From Pseudomonadota bacterium (lineage in GTDB: Bacteria; Pseudomonadota; Gammaproteobacteria; Steroidobacterales; Steroidobacteraceae), in NCBI GenBank assembly GCA_021808195.1, contig JAKBCE010000178.1:1-5229 (forward strand): 5,229 bases of DNA, read 5' to 3'. Of this stretch, positions 1-5,229 are shown in pieces. A program made the translations under genes and the position numbers. The notes under the pieces were generated by a model. That model saw nothing but the letters and a program-made list of their open reading frames with translations. It was not told where the DNA came from and ran no database searches. Every line of letters begins with the position of its first letter. Within the stretch, counting starts at the first letter, position 1.

Positions 1-1
1 G

Positions 2-1495
2 ACGCTCGCCGCCGTGCTGTATTACCGCGACTTCTCCCAGGCCGTGGCGAACGGCAACGGCACCAATTACATCGCATGCCGAACGCTGCCCGGCGTGCTA
101 TGCCAGCCGGACGGCATCACGCCGCTGACGAATGCTGCGGGGCAGCCGCTACCGGACATCTCACTCGGCGGGACGCGGTATATCGGGGCGAACGATTTCG
201 AACTGCTGCACAGCTGGGGCAGGGGTGTGACGCTGCAGGCCGCCAACGATGCCGCCATCCTCGGTCACGCCAATCATCTCACCGTCGGCGCAGCGGTCGA
301 TTACGCGTCGAGCGGGTATTACGCTGGTGCCCAGATCGGTCTGCTGAACGCACAGCTCGTCGTGCAGCCCTCGACGCTGTTTGTCGATACGCCGGAGAAT
401 TCCCCCGGCGCCGTGGCGAACGGCGATGCGGTGCCGGTGAACGTCGATTCGGTCAATAAGGCATTCGGCGCCTACCTCACCGATACGTTCAACGTCACTG
501 CGGCGCTGGCCGTGACCGCCGGCGGGCGCTACAACATCGCGCAGGTGAATCTCGCCGATCAACTCGGTACGCGGCTCAGCGGCCACAATCGTTACGTTCA
601 CTTCAATCCGTCGATCGGGGCGACCTATGCGATCGGGCATTCGACGACGCTCTATGGCGGCTATTCGGTGAATAATCGCGTCCCGACTCCGGGCGAGATC
701 GAGTGTTCCGATCCGCAGGCCCCCTGTCTGCTTCCGGCGAGTCTCTCCGGTGATCCGCCCACGCTCCGTCAGGTGGTCTCGCACACCACGGAGATCGGTT
801 TGCGCGGCACTGTGGCGCGAATCCCGGTTCTCGGTGCGCAAATGCGCTGGAATTTCAGCGTGTTTCGTACGGTGCTGCACGATGACATTCACGGTGTTTC
901 GACGTCGATAAGTTCGGGCTATTTCGCCAATATCGGCGATACGCGACGGCAGGGACTGGAGACGGGCGTGAACTTCGACGCTCCGCGCTGGTCCGCCTAC
1001 CTGCATTACAGCCTCGTGCGCGCGACGTTTCTTACCGCGCTGGTGATTCCGGCGTCCTCCAACCCCTTCCAGGACGCGAATGGGAATATCCACGTGCAGC
1101 CCGGTGATCAATTTCCCGGGATTCCGGAGAATCGCTGGAAGATCGGTGGTGATTTTTCGTTGTCGCCGATTTGGAGCATCGGGACGAGCGTCAATATCGT
1201 GAGCAGTGTTTACTACGTCGGTGATGAGTCCAATCAGCTGGCACCGCTCCCCGGTTACACCGTGGTGGAGCTGCATTCCAGCTACCGACCGAGGCATCAT
1301 GTACGGCTGTTTCTCACCATCGAGAATCTTCTCGACAGCCACTACGCGACCTGGGGGATTTTGAGTGATCCGACCGGGGTCGGTGCACCCGGGATCCCGG
1401 TGAATGCGTTGACCAATGGTCCCGGGGTGAACAACCGCTTCATCAGTCCAGCGGCCCCGCTCGAGGTGTTCGGGGGCGTGCGAGTCCGCTTCTGA
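2..1495 (+). CDS. TonB-dependent outer-membrane receptor, C-terminal part (5' end outside window)
   Basis: The frame is open from the first bases and runs 497 codons to a TGA, so this is the C-terminal part of a larger receptor; signal peptide, TonB box and plug are not in the window. The visible part reads as a 22-strand-type beta-barrel: alternating aromatic/small-residue strands and long polar loops. Receptor hallmarks include NIGDTRRQGLETGV (about residues 311-324), PGDQFPGIPENRWKIGGDF (367-385), NLLDSHYATWG (442-452) and a terminal RVRF ending in Phe497, the usual outer-membrane insertion signal. Two close cysteine pairs, C26/C34 and C235/C242 (the latter in ECSDPQAPC), probably sit in surface loops. 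Known role of the family: TonB/ExbBD-energised uptake of siderophores, cobalamin, sugars or other large ligands across the outer membrane. The substrate cannot be read here. A co-directional protease/TPR gene follows after 97 bp. Confidence 0.93.
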   Translation, partial: TLAAVLYYRDFSQAVANGNGTNYIACRTLPGVLCQPDGITPLTNAAGQPLPDISLGGTRYIGANDFELLHSWGRGVTLQAANDAAILGHANHLTVGAAVDYASSGYYAGAQIGLLNAQLVVQPSTLFVDTPENSPGAVANGDAVPVNVDSVNKAFGAYLTDTFNVTAALAVTAGGRYNIAQVNLADQLGTRLSGHNRYVHFNPSIGATYAIGHSTTLYGGYSVNNRVPTPGEIECSDPQAPCLLPASLSGDPPTLRQVVSHTTEIGLRGTVARIPVLGAQMRWNFSVFRTVLHDDIHGVSTSISSGYFANIGDTRRQGLETGVNFDAPRWSAYLHYSLVRATFLTALVIPASSNPFQDANGNIHVQPGDQFPGIPENRWKIGGDFSLSPIWSIGTSVNIVSSVYYVGDESNQLAPLPGYTVVELHSSYRPRHHVRLFLTIENLLDSHYATWGILSDPTGVGAPGIPVNALTNGPGVNNRFISPAAPLEVFGGVRVRF

Positions 1496-1523
1496 TCCCC
1501 TCAGCCGCGCTCTGGTTGCAGGT

Positions 1524-1537
1524 CGAAGCCCGCTTCG
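1524..1537 (+). other. Small inverted repeat between receptor and protease genes
   Basis: CGAAG, a 4-base CCCG loop and CTTCG form a 5-bp hairpin 28 bases after the receptor stop, extendable only by G-U pairs. No T-run follows. It could be a weak attenuator or processing site, but a stem this small may be chance in GC-rich DNA. The rest of the 97-bp gap shows no clear promoter. Confidence 0.2.
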
Positions 1538-1581
1538 GTTAGGCTGACGTCCGAGTCATCCGGCGAAGATCGGAACCAGGC

Positions 1582-1590
1582 GGAAGAAGG
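1582..1590 (+). promoter_or_regulatory. Ribosome binding site of the protease/TPR gene
   Basis: The purine run GGAAGAAGG ends two bases before the ATG at 1593. Its first GGAAG lies about six bases from the start, which gives reasonable Shine-Dalgarno spacing. Together with the signal peptide that begins right at this ATG, it fixes the start. Confidence 0.6.
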
Positions 1591-1592
1591 GC

Positions 1593-3422
1593 ATGCAATA
1601 CCGGGGATGGGCGTGCGGCTTGGCGCTCGCGGCGCTGGGCATCGGGTCGGCGGCCGCGGGCGGCTGTCAGATTCAGCGACTTCCGGCCGTTGCGGTCACC
1701 GTCAAGGACCTCAGGCCGATGGTCTCGACCGAAATCAACGGGCGCAAGGCCCGCTTCATCATCGACACCGGCGCATTCTGGAGCATGCTGACGACGCAGG
1801 CGCGCTCGGAATACGGTCTGCCGTACGACTTTGCGGGGATGGGGCTGCGGCTGGAAGGGTTCAATGGGAGCACCCGGGCCTCGGTCACCTCGGTGCGGGT
1901 CTTTACGTTCCTCAACGTGCCGTTTCACGATGCGAAATTTCTCGTCGGCGGTAATGACTTTCCTTCCGGCGCCGTAGGCCTGCTCGGCGGCACCATCCTG
2001 CATCTGGCGGACGTCGAGTACAACTTCGGCGACGGTCAGATGCGCTTCGTCATCGCCAAGCACTGCGGCCGCACTCCGATTGCCTACTGGGCGCAAGGCG
2101 AGCGCGTCGGGGTGGTCAAGCTGCGACCGATCACGGCCCGACGACCATTTCTGATCGGTCACGCCCGGCTGAACGGCCAGCGGATCCGGGTGCTGTTCGA
2201 CAGCGGTTCGCCCCGCTCGATGTTGTCGGTCCGGGCGGCCCGTCGTGCGGGGATCACGGTGTCGACGCCCGGAGTGCGCGCGGCCGGCCCGTTCGCCGGC
2301 ATCGGCCGACGCTGGATGCGCTCGTGGGTGGTGCCGGTGGCACAGTTGCAGATCGGGGACGAGAAAATCGAGCACACCCCGATGATGCTGGGCAATTTCC
2401 GTCTGTCGGGTCTGCACATCGGGCTGGTGCTGGGGGCGGATTTCTTTCTTTCGCATCGCATCATCGTCTCGAAGCGCCATCACATCATGTACTTCACGTA
2501 CAACGGTGGGCCGGTATTCGATCTGGGACACCGGTACTTCATTGAACGGGCCGGCGGCGCACCGGTGGAGGCGGGGCCGGGGTTGCCTTCGACATCGCAA
2601 GCGGGCGTGGGTCGGACGCCGACCGCAGCGGCCGGGCCGGGGACTGCAAGCCGCTTGATGCGCCGCGGCATGGCGCTCGCGGCCGAACGGCGATACCGTC
2701 GAGCGCTCGAGGATATGAATCGAGCCTGCGCGCTGGAACCGGACAATGTCCATTACCGGCTGCGGCGAGGCCGAGTGTATCGGGCGCAGGGGCAAGCGGC
2801 CTTGGCGCTGAAGGATTTCGATGCGGCGATCCGGGAGCGGTCCGATTTCTACCCGGCGCATCTGGCCAGGGCGCGATTGCTGCTCTCCTGGCCGCACGCG
2901 CCGGCGGACGCGCGCCGGCTGGCGACGACGGATATCAATATTGCTGCGCTCTTGGCACCCGATGCCTCGGTTCAGCGCCTGCAGGTCGCCGACCTGTACG
3001 CGCGCATCGGTCGTTATTCCGATGCGTTGCGGGCGATCAACCTTTGGATTTACTTCCATCGGCGCGATGCGCTGTTGCCCTATGGCTGGGACACGCGCTG
3101 CTGGATTCGCGCCGAAGGCAATCTGCAGTTGCATCGGGCACTGCGGGATTGCACCCGTGCGGCCGAACGGCTGCCGAAGACCTCAGGGGTATTCGAGGAT
3201 CGGGCGCTGGTGTATCTGCGTCTCGACAGGCTGCATCAGGCGATTGCGAGCTACGATCAAGCGTTGCGGATGAAGCCGCGTTTGGCCGCAGCGCTCTATG
3301 GCCGTGGTCTCGCTGAACTGCGCATGCGGCAGACTGCCGCCGGCCGCGCCGATCTTGCGGCCGCAATGAAGATCGATCCGGACGTCACACGGCTGTTCGC
3401 GCACATGCATCTGACGCCGTAA
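1593..3422 (+). CDS. Exported tandem retropepsin-like aspartic protease with C-terminal TPR repeats
   Basis: 609 residues. Residues 1-22 form a signal peptide (Arg4, then a hydrophobic Ala/Leu/Gly core ending SAAA). C25 follows in AAGGC, but with Ala rather than Leu at -3 the lipobox is poor, so a periplasmic soluble protein is likelier than a lipoprotein. Two retropepsin-like domains follow. The first, about 35-155, has the catalytic motif FIIDTGA (Asp58) and the hydrophobic-Gly element GLLGGTIL (129-136). The second, about 175-300, has VLFDSGSP (Asp203) and LVLGADFF (278-285). With one Asp each, the two could pair within the chain as one active site; this is inference. A Gly/Pro/Ala-rich linker (about 320-351) leads to seven helical repeats of 33-39 residues (352-598). 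The clearest are 352-385, 386-419, 532-565 and 566-598, with A-x-x-x-G/A-R and ALxDxxxAxxxxPD-type TPR patterns. The family is known as bacterial clan AA aspartic peptidase; the natural substrate is unknown. The gene could be co-transcribed with the receptor upstream. Confidence 0.88.
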   Translation: MQYRGWACGLALAALGIGSAAAGGCQIQRLPAVAVTVKDLRPMVSTEINGRKARFIIDTGAFWSMLTTQARSEYGLPYDFAGMGLRLEGFNGSTRASVTSVRVFTFLNVPFHDAKFLVGGNDFPSGAVGLLGGTILHLADVEYNFGDGQMRFVIAKHCGRTPIAYWAQGERVGVVKLRPITARRPFLIGHARLNGQRIRVLFDSGSPRSMLSVRAARRAGITVSTPGVRAAGPFAGIGRRWMRSWVVPVAQLQIGDEKIEHTPMMLGNFRLSGLHIGLVLGADFFLSHRIIVSKRHHIMYFTYNGGPVFDLGHRYFIERAGGAPVEAGPGLPSTSQAGVGRTPTAAAGPGTASRLMRRGMALAAERRYRRALEDMNRACALEPDNVHYRLRRGRVYRAQGQAALALKDFDAAIRERSDFYPAHLARARLLLSWPHAPADARRLATTDINIAALLAPDASVQRLQVADLYARIGRYSDALRAINLWIYFHRRDALLPYGWDTRCWIRAEGNLQLHRALRDCTRAAERLPKTSGVFEDRALVYLRLDRLHQAIASYDQALRMKPRLAAALYGRGLAELRMRQTAAGRADLAAAMKIDPDVTRLFAHMHLTP

Positions 3423-3439
3423 CCGGCATCATCGGCAGT

Positions 3440-3865
3440 TTACTCGCCCCGGGCCTCGCGTTCGGCGGCCTCAATTGCCGCATCGATTTCGGCGGACGTA
3501 TCCTCGACCGCTTGCCGGGTGCATCGGGCAACGCTCTCGGACTGGCGCGGATAGAGTCGCTCGAGCTGCTCGCACGCGAAACGAGCGGTTTCGGCGACGC
3601 GACGCCTGAGCTCCGATTGATCCGACAGTGTGGTCAGATCCAGATCCGCATAGCTGACCCGATGCGTCAGAGTCACCTGGTCTACGGGCGCCTCCGAGCC
3701 GGTCTCGCCCGTCAGGACTCGAGTACGCAGACTGACCTCGACCGCAAGGTTGCGGGGCGATACCTGGGCATGAGCTGTGCCGGGGAGCAGGTGTGCGCAC
3801 AGCAGTGCCGTGGTGCACACCATGAACCACCGTGGGGCGCGGACCGAGATGTGACGTGCGCTCAT
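3440..3865 (-). CDS. UrcA family periplasmic protein
   Basis: 141 residues from the ATG at 3865. This start was chosen because it opens a good signal peptide: basic MSARHISVRAPRW, hydrophobic core about 14-29, and AHA cleavage site before Gln34. The frame stays open upstream to an ATG at 3961, but that adds 32 residues in front of the signal peptide. A later ATG at 3823 has a GGTGG three bases before it, but would remove most of the basic region. The mature part carries the UrcA pattern: VSYADLDLTTLSDQSEL (70-86), RRRVAETARFAC (87-98), an ARC element (113-115) and a helical Ala/Glu/Arg-rich tail ending EIDAAIEAAE. C98 and C115 match the conserved cysteine pair and could form a disulfide. UrcA proteins are small secreted or periplasmic proteins of proteobacteria with no established biochemical role. 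The gene converges on the protease/TPR gene, with 17 bp between stops, and diverges from the DUF4136 gene. Confidence 0.85.
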   Translation of the reverse strand: MSARHISVRAPRWFMVCTTALLCAHLLPGTAHAQVSPRNLAVEVSLRTRVLTGETGSEAPVDQVTLTHRVSYADLDLTTLSDQSELRRRVAETARFACEQLERLYPRQSESVARCTRQAVEDTSAEIDAAIEAAEREARGE

Positions 3866-4211
3866 CTGAGACTGCTCATGAGAGAGCCATGCTAAAGGAC
3901 CGACGCGAGTGTGGTATACGCATTTTCCGCCGAAAACAGCCCACCGTGAGACGCGACGCACTCCCGCCGCCGGGCGGTGTCACCGGGAAAGTCGTGCGGG
4001 CGCGGGCGGCCCGGCCACACAGGGGCGGTTGTGTGCCTCAGCGGCAGCGATGACGAGCGTTGTGACAGCGCGCCGGAGCTTCGCGGCGCGGTTCGGCGAG
4101 CGCCGTACGGTTCTGGCGGGATCGGTACTGGTACGGATGGACCTGGACGTTCGCCCGGCGCAGGTTCGCGTGCAGGACCTTCCCTGGGGCAACAGTGAGT
4201 GTGGGTGTGCC
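3866..4211. other. 346-bp divergent intergenic region, no convincing gene
   Basis: This gap separates the divergent UrcA and DUF4136 starts. The DUF4136 frame is open back to 3909, but its extension is Arg/Gly/Ala-rich, has no signal peptide and would bury the lipoprotein signal 101 residues inside. Other open frames here are overlapping GC-rich shadows. An AT-rich patch at about 3912-3937 is the best promoter/operator candidate. A GC hairpin CCGCC-GCCG-GGCGG lies at 3964-3977, and GGTAC is directly repeated in the stretch GGTACTGGTAC near 4125. No clear -35/-10 pair was found close to the lipoprotein start, so its 5' leader may be long. Confidence 0.6.
3913..3936. promoter_or_regulatory. Candidate promoter/operator patch between UrcA and DUF4136 genes
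   Basis: The palindrome GTATAC (3914-3919) gives a TATACC -10-like box on the minus strand about 47 bases before the UrcA ATG. On the plus strand it gives TATACG preceded by TGG, an extended -10-like match. Next to it, TTTTC-CGCC-GAAAA (3923-3936) is a perfect 5-bp inverted repeat. The patch is conspicuously A/T-rich against its surroundings. No good -35 exists on either strand (CTGTTT at a 15-bp spacing on the minus strand is the best), so this is a weak call. Confidence 0.3.
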
Positions 4212-4814
4212 ATGAGTCAGATCATCACGTCGAATCATTCACGGGATACGCGCTGGCGTTCCCGGGTGCTGCTCGGTCTGCTGCTTCTCGTGCCCTTCGC
4301 GTTGGCACTGACCGGATGCGAAACGATGCAGGTCGGCAGCGACTACGACCGAGCGGCGAATTTCTCCACTTTCCATTCGTTCACCTGGCTGCCGCGCGAG
4401 CAGTACGGTGTCAGCAATCCACTCGTGGTGGAACGAACGGAAGAGGCGATTACCAGCGCCCTCGAGCAGAAGGGGTACCGCTACGTGACGAATGCAGCCG
4501 ACGCCGACTTTGCCGTGGACTTCACGATAGGCTCGCACGAACGGGTTGATGTGCACACGTATCCTCGGCCCTACTCGTGGCCCTGGTACGGATACGGTCG
4601 GTACTGGTGGGGATACACGTACTGGGGAACCGGTGTGGATGTGACGCGCTATCGTGAGGGCACGCTCGCCATTGACGTCTTCGATGGGAAGACGCATCGG
4701 CCGGTGTGGCATGGCTGGGCCAAAAGGCCACTCTCGCGAGAAGACATTGAAAATTCGGCGCCCGCAATTCGAGAGGCTGTCGATGCCATCCTGGTGAAAT
4801 TTCCGCCGGGTTGA
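4212..4814 (+). CDS. DUF4136 domain-containing outer-membrane lipoprotein
   Basis: 200 residues from the ATG at 4212. This start places an Arg-rich n-region (RDTRWRSR, 11-18), a Leu-rich core (19-33) and the lipobox LTGC right after it. Cys36 is the predicted lipidated residue, and Glu37 at +2, not Asp, fits transport to the outer membrane under the E. coli Lol rule. No strong Shine-Dalgarno is visible; GTGAG at 4195-4199 is far and weak. The DUF4136 pattern is clear: YDRAANFSTFHSFTWLP (45-61), EEAITSALEQKGYRYV (77-92), ADADFAVDFTIG (96-107), TLAIDVFDGKTHRPVWHGWA (151-170) and a terminal helix ending AILVKFPPG. A Tyr/Trp/Pro/Gly-rich insert occupies 117-139. Members are small envelope lipoproteins without an assigned activity. 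The gene is flanked by divergent UrcA and convergent efflux-adaptor genes, so it is probably monocistronic. Confidence 0.9.
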   Translation: MSQIITSNHSRDTRWRSRVLLGLLLLVPFALALTGCETMQVGSDYDRAANFSTFHSFTWLPREQYGVSNPLVVERTEEAITSALEQKGYRYVTNAADADFAVDFTIGSHERVDVHTYPRPYSWPWYGYGRYWWGYTYWGTGVDVTRYREGTLAIDVFDGKTHRPVWHGWAKRPLSREDIENSAPAIREAVDAILVKFPPG

Positions 4815-4831
4815 CTGAGTGACGTGACGAG

Positions 4832-4869
4832 TAGGTGCCCTGCGGTGTATACGGACTGCAGGGCGCCTA
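4832..4869. terminator. Hairpin at convergent gene ends, possible terminator
   Basis: TAGGTGCCCTGC (4832-4843) pairs with GCAGGGCGCCTA (4858-4869) across a 14-base loop. All 12 pairs form in plus-strand RNA, one of them a U-G wobble; minus-strand RNA has an A-C mismatch there. It begins 17 bases after the DUF4136 stop, fitting termination of that gene. There is no T-run after it on either strand, so it is not a classical intrinsic terminator. Its right arm includes the stop codon (4867-4869) of the minus-strand efflux adaptor gene. Confidence 0.5.
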
Positions 4870-5229
4870 GCGCTTCACGGTCACCCGATCACCCGGCTGC
4901 AGCTCATTCGGCGGGTGGATGATGAGCTGTTCGCCCGAGGACACACCGGAGCGAACCTCGACGGCGTCTTCGTTGTGTTGACCGATTGTGATTGCGGTGA
5001 GGCGGGCGTGGCTGTGTTCGAGCACGTACGTGCACCAACCCGCGGCACAGCGGAAGATGGCCGACAGCGCGGCCTGAAGGACGTGCGCGCTGCGCCACAG
5101 CATGATCCGAGCCTCGACCCGGTAACCATCGCCGAGTGGCCCCGGTGGGTCAAGAAAATCCAGGATGACGTTGGTGCGTTTCTCCTCTACGCCGAGTGCC
5201 GAGATTTTGGTGAAAGCATACGGCTCGGC
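4867..5229 (-). CDS. RND/HlyD-family efflux periplasmic adaptor, C-terminal fragment (5' end outside window)
   Basis: The frame is open from the window edge and ends in TAG after 120 residues. It reads as the end of a membrane fusion protein: FTKISALGVEEKRTNVILDF (6-25) is a typical beta-barrel-domain segment, followed by LGDGYRVEARIMLW (32-45), then LQAALSAIF (51-59), where many homologues have a VP-x-SALF motif. Last comes the membrane-proximal domain, with GQHNEDAVEVRSGVSSGEQL (83-102) and IIHPPNELQPGDRVTVKR at the C-terminus. In this family the adaptor bridges an inner-membrane pump (RND or ABC/MacB type) and an outer-membrane channel; the pump type and substrate are not visible. The gene continues left on its own strand beyond base 5229, where the lipoyl/hairpin domains should lie. 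A Cys pair at 61/66 (RCAAGWC) is unusual at a site that commonly reads GDGWAV-like. As this is the 3' end and a hairpin follows, it is the last gene of its transcript. Confidence 0.88.
   Translation of the reverse strand, partial: AEPYAFTKISALGVEEKRTNVILDFLDPPGPLGDGYRVEARIMLWRSAHVLQAALSAIFRCAAGWCTYVLEHSHARLTAITIGQHNEDAVEVRSGVSSGEQLIIHPPNELQPGDRVTVKR

Noticed and set aside
161..1342. 393-codon open frame on the minus strand, antisense to the TonB receptor
   Set aside because: Arg/Ile/His-rich low-information translation with no domain, fully opposite a convincing receptor; third-position GC bias explains the lack of stops.
1539..3134. 531-codon open frame on the minus strand, antisense to the protease/TPR gene
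   Set aside because: It is the GC-rich shadow of a clearly real gene: Arg/Pro/Gln/His-rich composition, no recognisable domain, and the plus-strand product has clear domains across the whole overlap.
3416..3439. Possible terminator between the convergent protease/TPR and UrcA genes
   Set aside because: Only a 4-bp stem GCCG-TAAC-CGGC is visible, with no T-run, so the support is too weak.
3866..3961. Upstream start for the UrcA gene at 3961
   Set aside because: It would add 32 residues before a complete signal peptide and run through the AT-rich candidate promoter patch.
3909..4211. N-terminal extension of the DUF4136 frame (starts at 3909 or 4050)
   Set aside because: The extension is Arg/Gly/Ala-rich and would place the lipoprotein signal and lipobox internally; the ATG at 4212 gives a proper lipoprotein signal.
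4847..4852. Second copy of GTATAC, in the loop of the 4832-4869 hairpin
   Set aside because: It is a six-base palindrome expected by chance in a window of this size; the flanks do not match the copy at 3914 beyond a few bases.
1..5229. Mobile element, CRISPR, tRNA/rRNA or defence island
   Set aside because: No transposase or integrase, no spaced direct repeats, no tRNA-like fold and no nuclease or toxin domains were seen on either strand; all gene products are envelope families.

Overview
The window is a GC-rich stretch of chromosomal-looking DNA, most likely from a Gram-negative proteobacterium. Every recognisable product belongs to the cell envelope: a TonB-dependent outer-membrane receptor, an exported aspartic-protease/TPR protein, a periplasmic UrcA-family protein, a DUF4136 lipoprotein and an RND/HlyD efflux adaptor. 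UrcA and DUF4136 proteins together with many TonB receptors suggest a gammaproteobacterium of the Xanthomonadales/Nevskiales type, or an alphaproteobacterium. That placement is inference from family distribution and was not tested.

Layout, left to right. Positions 2-1495 (+) hold the C-terminal part of a TonB-dependent receptor whose N-terminus (signal, plug) lies outside the window. After a 97-bp gap, 1593-3422 (+) encodes a 609-residue exported protein with two retropepsin-like aspartic protease domains followed by about seven TPR-like repeats. It converges, with 17 bp between stop codons, on a UrcA-family gene (3440-3865, -). A 346-bp gap without a convincing gene separates UrcA from a divergently transcribed DUF4136 lipoprotein (4212-4814, +). 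The gap contains an AT-rich patch with a GTATAC palindrome and a short inverted repeat that could be promoter or operator. The lipoprotein converges on the 3' end of an efflux periplasmic adaptor gene (4867-5229, -, runs off the window), with a 12-bp-stem hairpin at the convergent ends.

The genes do not form one operon. Only the receptor and the protease/TPR gene are co-directional and close enough to be co-transcribed. The others alternate in strand and look like independent envelope genes. I see no RNA gene, CRISPR array, insertion sequence, integrase or attachment site. The most distinctive item is the tandem retropepsin-TPR protein beside a TonB receptor. The rest is ordinary, and I do not see convincing evidence of an undescribed multi-gene system.
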